A DNA stretch of 64,000 nt from positions 1 to 64,000 of the forward strand of contig JBFWUS010000001.1 of assembly GCA_050247155.1 (NCBI GenBank), in the 5' to 3' direction. Positions 51,842-60,087 of the stretch are shown piece after piece. This stretch comes from Mesorhizobium_G sp050247155 (GTDB taxonomy: Bacteria; Pseudomonadota; Alphaproteobacteria; Rhizobiales; Rhizobiaceae). Position numbers and translations under genes: made by a program. Positions within the stretch are counted from its first letter, which is position 1, and each line of letters starts with the position of its first letter. The notes under the pieces are model-generated. The model had not been told where the DNA came from. It searched no databases and was given only the letters and a program-made list of their open reading frames with translations.

Positions 51842-52048
51842 TTACTCGACGCCGACCATCACGTCGGAGGCCTTGATGATGGCATAGGCTTGCTTGCCTT
51901 CGGCCAGTCCGAGTTCATCGACCGCGGCATTGGTGATCGACGCCGTCACAAGCGCGCCGCCGATATCAAGTGTGACATGCGCCGTCGTGGCGCCCTTGGT
52001 GACTGAGGTGATCTTGCCTTTGAGCTGATTGCGGGCGCTGAGTTTCAT
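51842..52048 (-). CDS. mop: Molbindin (Mop), single TOBE-domain molybdate-binding protein
   Basis: The protein is 68 residues and starts MKLSARNQLKGKITSVTKGATTAHVTLDIGG, the textbook start of Mop proteins, with the C-terminal AYAIIKASDVMVGVE. Mop proteins assemble as hexamers that bind molybdate or tungstate in the cytoplasm and act in molybdate storage. The ATG has AAAGGA six bases upstream. A ModE-type operator (Mo-box) lies about 130-150 bases upstream. The cox/xdh maturation operon in the same window shows the organism uses molybdoenzymes. Confidence 0.92.
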   Translation of the reverse strand: MKLSARNQLKGKITSVTKGATTAHVTLDIGGALVTASITNAAVDELGLAEGKQAYAIIKASDVMVGVE

Positions 52049-52372
52049 TGTCGTTCCTTTTGAGCTCCACTGGACGAACATGCCTTCGCGACATAACGCG
52101 GATGCCGCGTAGCTAGACGGTTTTCCCGCCAAGGTACAGCGGCTATTGCCAGGTCGGACAAAAGGCTGGACTCGCGCTATATTTGTGCAAATATATCGAT
52201 CGGAATGATCACGAGTGCGAGAAAGCCTGTGCTTTTGGCGAATTGACCCACCAAACCAGAAAAGGCAAATCCTGACGACACCGAGATTGTTGGTTCCAGT
52301 GGCGCTGATCTCAGCCAGGTCGTGGATCCAAGTCCAGGCAATTGTGGAACGCAAAACACTCGGGAGGAGAGC
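52049..52372. other. Intergenic region between mop and the AcoR-like regulator
   Basis: About 0.32 kb between divergent genes. It contains the Mo-box at 52175-52198 and must hold promoters for both genes. The nearest 100 bases to the regulator are AT-poor, with a GGGAGGAGA ribosome-binding site at its end. No reading frame looks real. Confidence 0.55.
52175..52198. promoter_or_regulatory. Mo-box (ModE-type operator) upstream of mop
   Basis: TATATTTG (52178-52185), two bases, CAAATATA (52188-52195) is a perfect palindrome, and one base outside each end is CG (52175-52176 and 52197-52198). This is the known ModE/MopAB operator layout, CG-N-TATAT with a spacer and the complementary half. It lies 127-150 bases upstream of mop. 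Confidence 0.65.
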
Positions 52373-53341
52373 TTGGCCGTGCAGTCTCAGCCTTTTCATG
52401 CCGATAAGGTTCATGCGGCGATCGCCTCTGATGCCGCCGCCAAATCAGCGCTGGTCGCGTCCTGGCGGCGGTCGGCCAATCTACATCATCTCGATCCCGC
52501 GACCCGCAGGGGCCCGGTCCGGCTAACCCAGGGCGAATTGAACGATGCACGCCGCAAGATCGAACCCTTACTGAACGCCGCGCAGGCGAGCCTTGACCGG
52601 CTCTACCAGGCCGTTGGCGGTGTTGGCTGCTGTGTTCTCCTGGCCGACCGCGACGGAATTCCGATCGATCGGCGCGGGGCAGTGTCGGACGACAAGACGT
52701 TCCAGGAATGGGGCCTGTGGACCGGAACGATCTGGAGCGAGCAGGCGGAGGGAACCAACGGCATCGGCACCTGCCTGGTCGAACAGCGGACCCTGACCAT
52801 CCACGCCGACCAACACTTCTACGATCGCAACACGCTGCTCTCCTGCACGACTGCGCCGATCTACGATCATGAGGGCAATCTGGCGGCGGCGCTGGATGTT
52901 TCGTCCTGCCGGGCCGATCTGACCGAAGGTTTTGTCCATCTGATCTCGATGGCGGTGTCGGATGCTGCGCGGCGCATCGAGGCGGATCATTTCCGCCTGG
53001 CTTTCCCGAATGCACGCATCCTCATGGCGCCAACGCAAGACAAAGGGGCAGGGGCGCTTCTTGCGGTCGATGGTGATGATCTGGTTATCGGCGCCACGCG
53101 CGCGGCCCGGCAATCGCTGGGGTTGACAGCCGAAAGTCTGAGAAAGCCGATCCCCGCGGCCGATTTGATTGGCAAGGGCGAACTCGCCGGCGGTGAATTG
53201 CGCGATGCCGAGCGCGCGGTTGTGCAGCGCGCGCTTGCTCGTGCCGACGGCAATGTCGCCGCCGCTGCCAAGCTGCTAGGCATCAGCCGCGCAACCTTGC
53301 ACCGTAAGCTGAACCGGCTCGAAATGAGCCGTCCGCACTAA
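52373..53341 (+). CDS. AcoR-like transcription regulator: GAF domain plus Fis-type HTH, no AAA+ domain
   Basis: The protein is about 322 residues. The N-terminal part resembles that of AcoR-type activators (SWRRSANLHHLDPATRRGP) and is followed by a GAF domain (GVGCCVLLADRDGIPIDRRG, SEQAEGTNGIGTCLVEQ, SCTTAPIYDHEGNLAAALDVS). The C-terminal helix-turn-helix is NVAAAAKLLGISRATLHRKL. The sigma-54 AAA+ module that normally lies between is missing, so it cannot activate sigma-54 polymerase. TTG 52373 has the best ribosome-binding site; GTG 52379 is an alternative. It is probably the regulator of the aldehyde dehydrogenase downstream. Confidence 0.85.
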   Translation: MAVQSQPFHADKVHAAIASDAAAKSALVASWRRSANLHHLDPATRRGPVRLTQGELNDARRKIEPLLNAAQASLDRLYQAVGGVGCCVLLADRDGIPIDRRGAVSDDKTFQEWGLWTGTIWSEQAEGTNGIGTCLVEQRTLTIHADQHFYDRNTLLSCTTAPIYDHEGNLAAALDVSSCRADLTEGFVHLISMAVSDAARRIEADHFRLAFPNARILMAPTQDKGAGALLAVDGDDLVIGATRAARQSLGLTAESLRKPIPAADLIGKGELAGGELRDAERAVVQRALARADGNVAAAAKLLGISRATLHRKLNRLEMSRPH

Positions 53342-53364
53342 ATAGGAAGCATGAGGGAATCGCC

Positions 53365-53574
53365 GTGACGACGCAAAACACCGGTTTCGAACTGCGCACG
53401 AGGCGGCTGTTCGACAGCAGCCCGGTCGCGACAGTCGATCCGACCCGGCAGGTGCGTTCGATCTCGACGAACGAGCTGTTTCAACGCGGCGAGCATGAGA
53501 TCGCCATCCAGCATGGCGACAGCGTCTACAGCCTGAAAATCACCAAGCAGGACAGGCTGGTTCTCAACAAGTAG
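53365..53574 (+). CDS. hemP: Hemin uptake protein HemP
   Basis: The protein is 69 residues. The C-terminal SISTNELFQRGEHEIAIQHGDSVYSLKITKQDRLVL is the HemP/HmuP signature; the N-terminal third is variable. In rhizobia HmuP is needed for expression of heme transport genes under iron limitation. The start is a GTG with AGGGA before it. No heme transporter is near: it sits between a regulator and an aldehyde dehydrogenase, an unusual place. Confidence 0.82.
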   Translation: MTTQNTGFELRTRRLFDSSPVATVDPTRQVRSISTNELFQRGEHEIAIQHGDSVYSLKITKQDRLVLNK

Positions 53575-53595
53575 CGCGCAGGGAAGCGCAATGCC

Positions 53596-53645
53596 GGTCG
53601 CTGAACGGATGTGTCTCACATCTGCGACACATCCGTTCAGCGACC
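53596..53645. promoter_or_regulatory. Perfect 20-base stem hairpin/palindrome between hemP and aldehyde dehydrogenase
   Basis: Arms at 53596-53615 and 53626-53645 are exact complements around a ten-base loop; the core reads CTGAACGGATGTGTC on the left and GACACATCCGTTCAG on the right. It starts 22 bases after the hemP stop and ends 83 bases before the dehydrogenase start. No T run follows. It could act as an operator (TGTGTC/GACACA halves) or as an mRNA end structure. Confidence 0.6.
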
Positions 53646-53728
53646 TGATCCGCTCGGGCTGACATTTCTCCATCCGCAAGGCACCACACTACCCGAAACG
53701 CCGCATGGGGCGGCGTCGGGAGGAATGG

Positions 53729-55246
<1,518 letters not shown>

Positions 55247-55251
55247 GGCTC

Positions 55252-55416
55252 GAGCTCCCTCCCCCTTGAGGGGAGGGTGGCGAGCGAAGCGAGCCGGGTG
55301 GGGCCGTTGTGGCCGCCCGGCATCGCCTTCTCTGACCGAAAAGAGTCGCGTGCTGTCGCGGCAACCCCACCCGGCCAGCCGGTGGCTGGCCACCCTCCCC
55401 TCAAGGGGGAGGGACC
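55252..55416. repeat. 165-bp inverted-repeat element (family B), copy 2
   Basis: The left arm (55252-55305) and right arm (55360-55416) begin and end with AGCTCCCTCCCCC...GAGGGGAGGGTGG and CCACCCTCCCCTC...GGGGGAGGGA. Both arms contain an internal hairpin (CGAGCGAAGCGAG; GGCCAGCCGGTGGCTGGCC). The middle differs from copy 1 at 9161-9320. It lies between the aldehyde dehydrogenase and its DUF779 partner gene, so the operon now carries a large hairpin. Confidence 0.85.
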
Positions 55417-55433
55417 TACCGTCGGAGCCTCCC

Positions 55434-55787
55434 ATGGACCGCCCATCGCTCGACAAGGTCTCCGCTACGCCGGAGGCCGTTGCCTTTCTCGACGAAATCA
55501 TCGCCGATCATGGTCCGGTGCTGTTCCATCAGTCTGGCGGCTGCTGCGACGGCTCATCGCCGATGTGTTATCCGCGCGGCGATTACATCGTCGGCGACCG
55601 CGACGTGCTGCTGGGTACGATTGGCGACACGCCGGTCTACATCAGCGAATCGCAATACGAGGTCTGGAAGCACACCGACCTGATCCTGGACGTCGTGCCG
55701 GGCAGGGGTGGCATGTTCTCGCTCGACAATGGCCGCGAAAAGCGCTTCCTCACGCGCTCGACCGTTTGCGCCGTTCCAAATAACTGA
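55434..55787 (+). CDS. DUF779 domain protein
   Basis: This 117-residue protein is cysteine-bearing (FHQSGGCCDGSSPMC) with HTDLILDVVPGRGGMFSLDNG, the DUF779 outline. Genes of this family often follow ExaC-type aldehyde dehydrogenases, as here, but the function is not established. The ATG has GGAG six bases upstream. The paired Cys-Cys and nearby Cys could hold a metal or act in redox chemistry, which is only a suggestion. Repeat B copy 2 separates it from the dehydrogenase. Confidence 0.88.
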   Translation: MDRPSLDKVSATPEAVAFLDEIIADHGPVLFHQSGGCCDGSSPMCYPRGDYIVGDRDVLLGTIGDTPVYISESQYEVWKHTDLILDVVPGRGGMFSLDNGREKRFLTRSTVCAVPNN

Positions 55788-55795
55788 GCGAAAAA

Positions 55796-56314
55796 TCAGC
55801 CCTTGGCGAGGGCGGCAACGATGGAGCGTTTCAGCTTGCCGAGCCTGTCGAGCAAAACCTCGCCGTCCTTGGCGGCCAATCCGCCGAACAGCTCAGCGAT
55901 CCAGTCGGCATGCACGGTCGCCATTTTTTCGAACTCGGCGCGGCCAAAGGGCGTGAGCGCGATGATCTGCGCGCGGCGGTCCGTCGGCGACACCGTTCTG
56001 GTGATGTGTCCGGTCTCGACAAGCCGCTCGACCAGCATGGTGATGTTGCCGGGCGACACCATCATGCGCTTCGACACTTCGCCAAGTACCATGCCGTCTT
56101 TGGCGCGCTCGAGCTGCGCCATCAGGTCGAAGCGGGGCAGGGTGCAGTCGAATTCCTCACGCAGCCGGCGTCGCACCTCGGTCTCGATAAGCGTCGAGCA
56201 GGTGAGCAGCCGCAGCCACAGACGTAGTTCCGCGCCGTGGTCGCCGGGCGCTTCCAGCACCTTCGTCTCGCCATCGACCCAGTCGGGTGTCGCGCTGTTG
56301 TCTTGTTCGCTCAT
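55796..56314 (-). CDS. MarR family transcription regulator
   Basis: The protein is 172 residues. The winged helix is clear: LPRFDLMAQLERAKDGMVLGEVSKRMMVSPGNITMLVERLVETGHITR, then the wing VSPTDRRAQIIALTPFGRAEFEKM. MarR proteins usually repress a divergent gene until an aromatic ligand binds. Here the divergent gene is an arylformamidase-like hydrolase. ATG 56314 is preferred to one ten codons upstream. Confidence 0.9.
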   Translation of the reverse strand: MSEQDNSATPDWVDGETKVLEAPGDHGAELRLWLRLLTCSTLIETEVRRRLREEFDCTLPRFDLMAQLERAKDGMVLGEVSKRMMVSPGNITMLVERLVETGHITRTVSPTDRRAQIIALTPFGRAEFEKMATVHADWIAELFGGLAAKDGEVLLDRLGKLKRSIVAALAKG

Positions 56315-56371
56315 GGGTGGCCGTTCATCCCTGCGGCTAGGCATGCCTTCAGCACCGTTCCACGCACCGGA

Positions 56372-56402
56372 CGTTGTTTCAAGTCTAAAGTTTTTTCAAC
56401 CT
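56372..56402. promoter_or_regulatory. Candidate MarR operator region
   Basis: TTTCAAGTCTAAAG followed eight bases on by TTTCAA lies midway between the divergent MarR and hydrolase genes. TTTCAA-type half sites around a TCTAAAG core resemble operators of MarR proteins that control aromatic degradation. This is suggestive only. Confidence 0.35.
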
Positions 56403-56460
56403 GTGCCATTGACCTTCCGCGGCGCTCGGCCATTGCTAGCGCAAAAAGGAAGGAACGCCG

Positions 56461-57288
56461 ATGCTCGAACGTCACATCACCGATTGGGACAATGCCTACG
56501 CCAACGGCGCCAACATCGCTGGCAGCGATCGCTGGCCGGCGGCATGGATAGGTCCGGCGCAAGCTTTTCGCGAAAACCTGTCGGCGGGGGGACGTGCGAA
56601 ACTTGATGTTGCCTACGGCGAGAGGCCGCGCAACCTGCTGGATCTCTTCATGCCGCAGGGGAAGCCGAAAGGGCTCGTCGTCTTCGTCCATGGCGGCTAT
56701 TGGATGGCGTTCGACAAGAACACCTGGTCGCATTTTGGAGCCGGCGCCGTGGAGAGCGGTTATGCCGTGGCGATACCGTCCTACACGCTGTGCCCGGAGG
56801 CAAGGTTGGGCGACATTGTGCGTGACATCGGCATGGCAATAGAGACAGCAACGGCGATGGTCGAAGGTCCGATCATGCTAACTGGCCATTCGGCCGGCGG
56901 GCATCTGGTCAGCCGTATGATCACAGCGACGACCTCGCTGTCGCGGGCGACCCAGACCCGCATCCGCAACGTTGTATCGATCTCCGGGGTGCACGATTTG
57001 CGCCCGCTGCTCTACACCAGCATGAACAAGACTTTACAGATCGACGAAGCCGAGGCGCTTGCCGAAAGCCCGGCGCTCTTGCGGCCGATGCTGAACGCGA
57101 GGATCACCTGCTGGGCCGGCGGCGGCGAACGTGGCGAGTTTTTGCGGCAGACGGCATTGTTGGCCAACATCTGGACCGGGCTTGGCGCAACGACGGCCGC
57201 GGTATTTGAACCTGACCGCCATCATTTCAGCGTCATCGACGGACTGGCCGACGCCAATAGCCCGCTGACAAAAACCCTGCTTGGCTAA
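56461..57288 (+). CDS. Alpha/beta hydrolase, arylformamidase-like (HGGYW type)
   Basis: The protein is 275 residues. HGGYW (oxyanion region; VVFVHGGYWMAFDKNTW), nucleophile elbow TGHSAGGHLVSRM, and a C-terminal DRHHFSVIDG with the likely His. HGGYW is typical of kynurenine formamidase-like and carbamate/ester hydrolases. AAGGAAGG lies eight bases before the ATG. It is divergent from MarR, so probably induced by its own substrate or product. Tryptophan degradation partners are not in the window. Confidence 0.85.
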   Translation: MLERHITDWDNAYANGANIAGSDRWPAAWIGPAQAFRENLSAGGRAKLDVAYGERPRNLLDLFMPQGKPKGLVVFVHGGYWMAFDKNTWSHFGAGAVESGYAVAIPSYTLCPEARLGDIVRDIGMAIETATAMVEGPIMLTGHSAGGHLVSRMITATTSLSRATQTRIRNVVSISGVHDLRPLLYTSMNKTLQIDEAEALAESPALLRPMLNARITCWAGGGERGEFLRQTALLANIWTGLGATTAAVFEPDRHHFSVIDGLADANSPLTKTLLG

Positions 57289-57529
57289 GTGGCGATTGTC
57301 CCGATTGAGGCGACTTGCTGAAAGCGTGGCGCCCGTCGAGTTTTCGAGCGCACGTCAAAAGAGGCGACATTCGGTGCCGAACTGGGCCAGACATCCTCGA
57401 TGTTAGATACCAATTGGAGGCATCTACCGGCGTTTCGGCTTTAAAGGTATTATAAAGGTAGCGTTTCGAGCGAATTTGCATTATTCATGCTCTGCGGTTC
57501 GCAGCAATCGCCGCTGGGATGTGGCAAGC
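57289..57529. promoter_or_regulatory. Upstream region of the GntR gene with palindrome and direct repeats
   Basis: TAGAT at 57404-57408 and ATCTA at 57422-57426 flank a perfect CCAATTGG. Further on AAAGGTA occurs twice, ten bases apart, at about 57443-57460. The region is AT-richer than its surroundings. Such paired sites just ahead of a GntR gene are likely its autoregulatory operator. Confidence 0.4.
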
Positions 57530-58294
57530 TTGGATATCGAACGACTTCTTCTTGCTGGAGGGTGGAAAGCGCCGTTCGCCGGTCCGCGTTACATTCAGCT
57601 AAGAAATCAGATTGAGGCGGGAATTGCCGACGGTACTTTGAAACCCGGCGCGGCATTGCCGTCGGAGCGAAGCATGGCTGAGATCACGGGTCTTTCGCGG
57701 GTCACCGTGCGCAAAGCGATGGGCGGGTTAGTAAGTCGCGGCGCCGTCGTTCAGAAACAAGGGTCGGGGTCTTTTGTTGCCGGTTCTCCGACTCCCGTGG
57801 TGCAGTCCTTGTCTTTGCTGACGTCATTCACGGACGACATGCACCGCCGAAACCTGGAGGTCGCATCGAAGATTCTTGAGAGTAGCGTGTCACTGCCTCG
57901 TCCGGAGGAGGTAGTGGCGCTGGCACTGTCCCCACATGACCGGGTTTCGCGCATCTTCCGACTGCGGTTCGCTGGCGGCCAGCCAATGGCAATCGAGAAC
58001 GCGTCGATCCCGGTGGACGTGCTGCCGGACCCGTCGATCGTGACGAGTTCGCTTTATGACGTTCTCGCTGCGGCAGGCAATCGCCCGGTGCGCGCCTTGC
58101 AAAAAATCCGTGCCGTCAATATCGGACCAGACGAGGCGGAGTTGCTCGGGATCGAGCCCAATGCCGCCGGTTTGAAGACTGAACGAATTTCCTATCAGGC
58201 CAGCGGGCGGCCCATTGAGTTCACGCAGTCTTTGTACCGGGGCGATGTTTATGATTTTGTTGCGGAACTGAAGAGCGCCGCCACTGAAGGCTAG
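57530..58294 (+). CDS. GntR/HutC-family regulator with UTRA domain (NagR/NagQ-like)
   Basis: The protein is about 254 residues. N-terminal winged helix: YIQLRNQIEAGIADGTLKPGAALPSERSMAEITGLSRVTVRKAMGGL. C-terminal UTRA ligand-binding domain follows (LSLLTSFTDDMHRRN, RLRFAGGQPMAIENASIP, GRPIEFTQSLYRGDVYDF). UTRA proteins next to nagA sense amino-sugar phosphates. The start is unclear: no ATG is available; TTG 57530 or GTG 57521 are the candidates. It lies 13 bases before nagA and is cotranscribed with it. Confidence 0.88.
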   Translation: MDIERLLLAGGWKAPFAGPRYIQLRNQIEAGIADGTLKPGAALPSERSMAEITGLSRVTVRKAMGGLVSRGAVVQKQGSGSFVAGSPTPVVQSLSLLTSFTDDMHRRNLEVASKILESSVSLPRPEEVVALALSPHDRVSRIFRLRFAGGQPMAIENASIPVDVLPDPSIVTSSLYDVLAAAGNRPVRALQKIRAVNIGPDEAELLGIEPNAAGLKTERISYQASGRPIEFTQSLYRGDVYDFVAELKSAATEG

Positions 58295-58307
58295 AGATGT
58301 CGAGGAT

Positions 58308-59477
58308 ATGAGCGAAAACCTTCTTTCGATTGTCGGCGCAGACGTTTTTGACGGAAACCGGCTGAGACGCGGCGCGGCGGTGGTGGTCGACAAGGGCCAT
58401 ATCGTCGCCGTTGTCTCGGAGACCGAAGCTGCAAGGCGAGGGCCGGTCCATGATTGCGGCGGCGGCGTCATTGCGCCGGGTTTTGTCGACCTTCAGGTCA
58501 ATGGCGGCGGTGGTGTCCTGTTCAACAATCGTCCAACGGTGGAGGCACTGAAGGTCATTGCCGATGCGCATGCGTCGGTCGGCACAACGTCGATTTTGCC
58601 GACGCTGATCACAGATCGGCCCGACGTGACTGAAGCGGCGATTGCCGCCACAATTTCTGCAATCGAGATCGGCGTGGCCGGTATCGTTGGTCTGCATCTG
58701 GAAGGTCCGCACCTGTCGCCAGCCAGACGCGGCGCGCATCAGGTCGAGCTTATCCGGCCTATGCAGCAGTCGGATCTCGACGTGCTCGTTGCGGCGGCAG
58801 CCCAACTGCCGGTCCTCAAAGTCACCGTCGCGCCTGAAAGCGTTTCGGAGAGCCAAATCGCCACAATGGCGGCAGCGGGCATCGTCGTATCCCTCGGTCA
58901 TTCGGACGCGACCTTCGAGGCCTGTACGGCGGCGGTGGCCGCGGGTGCAAGCTGTGTCACGCATATCTTTAATGCAATGAGCCAGCTTGTCGGCCGCATG
59001 CCGGGGCTTGCCGGCGCGGCGCTGCAGCATGGGCGCTTGTCGGCCGGGCTGATTGCGGACTTGATCCACGTGCATCCGGCCACGATCGCGCTGGCGTTGA
59101 GGGCAAAGCAGGGTCCGGGCGAGATTTTCCTCGTTACGGACGCCATGTCTACCGTGGGGTCGGACCAGGAATGGCTTACGTTGAACGGCCGCCGGATCGA
59201 GCGACGGGGTAACCGGCTTACGCTCGAAGACGGTACGCTTGCCGGCGCGCATGTCGATTTTGCCACCTCAATCCGCAACCTCGTCGGCTCTGTAGGCTTG
59301 CCGCTTGAACGCGTGCTGGCGATGGCTACGTCGCTCCCGGCACAGGTGATAGGAATGACCGACCGACTGGGCCATATCGAGCCAGGCCGGCAGGCAGACC
59401 TGGTGCATCTCGACGATCAAGGCCGATTGGCGGCGGTATGGCGCACCGGCGAGAGCCTTCCTGTTTTCAATGATTGA
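58308..59477 (+). CDS. nagA: N-acetylglucosamine-6-phosphate deacetylase
   Basis: This 389-residue cytoplasmic amidohydrolase removes acetate from GlcNAc-6-P. Motifs: APGFVDLQVNGGGGVLF, GLHLEGPHLSPARRGAH (metal Glu), SLGHSDATFEA and THIFNAMSQL (metal His), and the catalytic Asp in LVTDAMSTVG. The product glucosamine-6-P needs NagB, which is not in the window. A UTRA-type regulator gene precedes it directly. Length and order are normal. Confidence 0.93.
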   Translation: MSENLLSIVGADVFDGNRLRRGAAVVVDKGHIVAVVSETEAARRGPVHDCGGGVIAPGFVDLQVNGGGGVLFNNRPTVEALKVIADAHASVGTTSILPTLITDRPDVTEAAIAATISAIEIGVAGIVGLHLEGPHLSPARRGAHQVELIRPMQQSDLDVLVAAAAQLPVLKVTVAPESVSESQIATMAAAGIVVSLGHSDATFEACTAAVAAGASCVTHIFNAMSQLVGRMPGLAGAALQHGRLSAGLIADLIHVHPATIALALRAKQGPGEIFLVTDAMSTVGSDQEWLTLNGRRIERRGNRLTLEDGTLAGAHVDFATSIRNLVGSVGLPLERVLAMATSLPAQVIGMTDRLGHIEPGRQADLVHLDDQGRLAAVWRTGESLPVFND

Positions 59478-59663
59478 TCGTGACTGGGCCGCGAGGTTCG
59501 TCCTGCGGCCCCGGCGCGCATCCCTTTACCACCAGTTGGATAGTCGGGGTCGCGATAAAGGTAACCGGACAAAAAATGCCGTTGGGACCATTCTGCCGGC
59601 CATGCGTCCAGCAAGACATGCGCTCGCTGAACCCGGCGACACAATCCAGGTGTAGGAATGAAG

Positions 59664-59977
59664 CCGGAGGACCTGCGCCTTCGTGCGGCCGATCTGCTTG
59701 ATCGACTCCCCAGTGTACTGATCGATGACAGAGGCGAGTGTGGGATCCACAGCCCTTATCCGCTCGGGCGCATTGGATTTTGCGAGTTCGGTTTCGCGAT
59801 TCTCGAGCCAAGCAGCGGCGGCCTGCTTGCGGTCAAATGTGCGGCCTTCTCGATGAAGGATTTTGCCGCCACGCCTGATCGGCAGTGTGCCTGATATGCA
59901 GTCGACCTATCTCTGCGCTTTCGTGGTATGACCGTTCCCACGCTGACTGGGCCCCCTATCAGTACTGCACGAGCCAT
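59664..59977 (-). pseudogene. Remnant of a tyrosine-recombinase integrase (N-terminal part, frameshifted)
   Basis: On the minus strand from about 59938 the frame reads GTVIPRKRRDRSTAYQAH. After a shift of frame it continues GGKILHREGRTFDRKQAAAAW, then LENRETELAKSNAPERIRAV and DPTLASVIDQYTGESIKQIG. This matches from memory the N-terminal arm-binding and SAM-like domains of phage-type integrases (residues 1 to about 100 of about 350). The catalytic domain is gone, and homology stops near 59664. It lies just upstream of dusA, a known integration site. Not functional. Confidence 0.75.
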
Positions 59978-60052
59978 GTCGGTACTGCGTTGCAGTACCT
60001 TGGCCTCAAAAATGAGCCAAAACGGCGAAAATGGGCCAAAAATGGTACTGCA
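59962..60052. repeat. Cluster of GTACTGC repeats upstream of dusA
   Basis: GTACTGC occurs at 59962-59968, at 59982-59988, inverted at 59992-59998 (the pair forms GGTACTGC-N3-GCAGTACC) and at 60045-60051. Such spaced short repeats are the pattern of integrase or excisionase arm sites, and they lie between the integrase remnant and dusA. A regulatory role for dusA is the alternative. Confidence 0.5.
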
Positions 60053-60087
60053 TCGAACCGGCGTAAGTCGTTGTGGTAGAAGGAAAA

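Larger units (their letters stand above)
59478..60087. other. Intergenic region with decayed integrase and repeats before dusA
   Basis: About 0.6 kb. It holds the integrase pseudogene (59664-59977, minus), a set of GTACTGC repeats (59962-60052), and the dusA promoter and ribosome-binding site. The 59478-59660 part has only minus-strand frames without recognised family; it may be further decayed element DNA. Confidence 0.6.

Noticed and set aside
59467..59811. 114-codon minus-strand frame after nagA as a separate gene
   Set aside because: It overlaps the integrase remnant in a different frame and lacks a coherent composition; the frame with integrase similarity explains 59664-59938 better.
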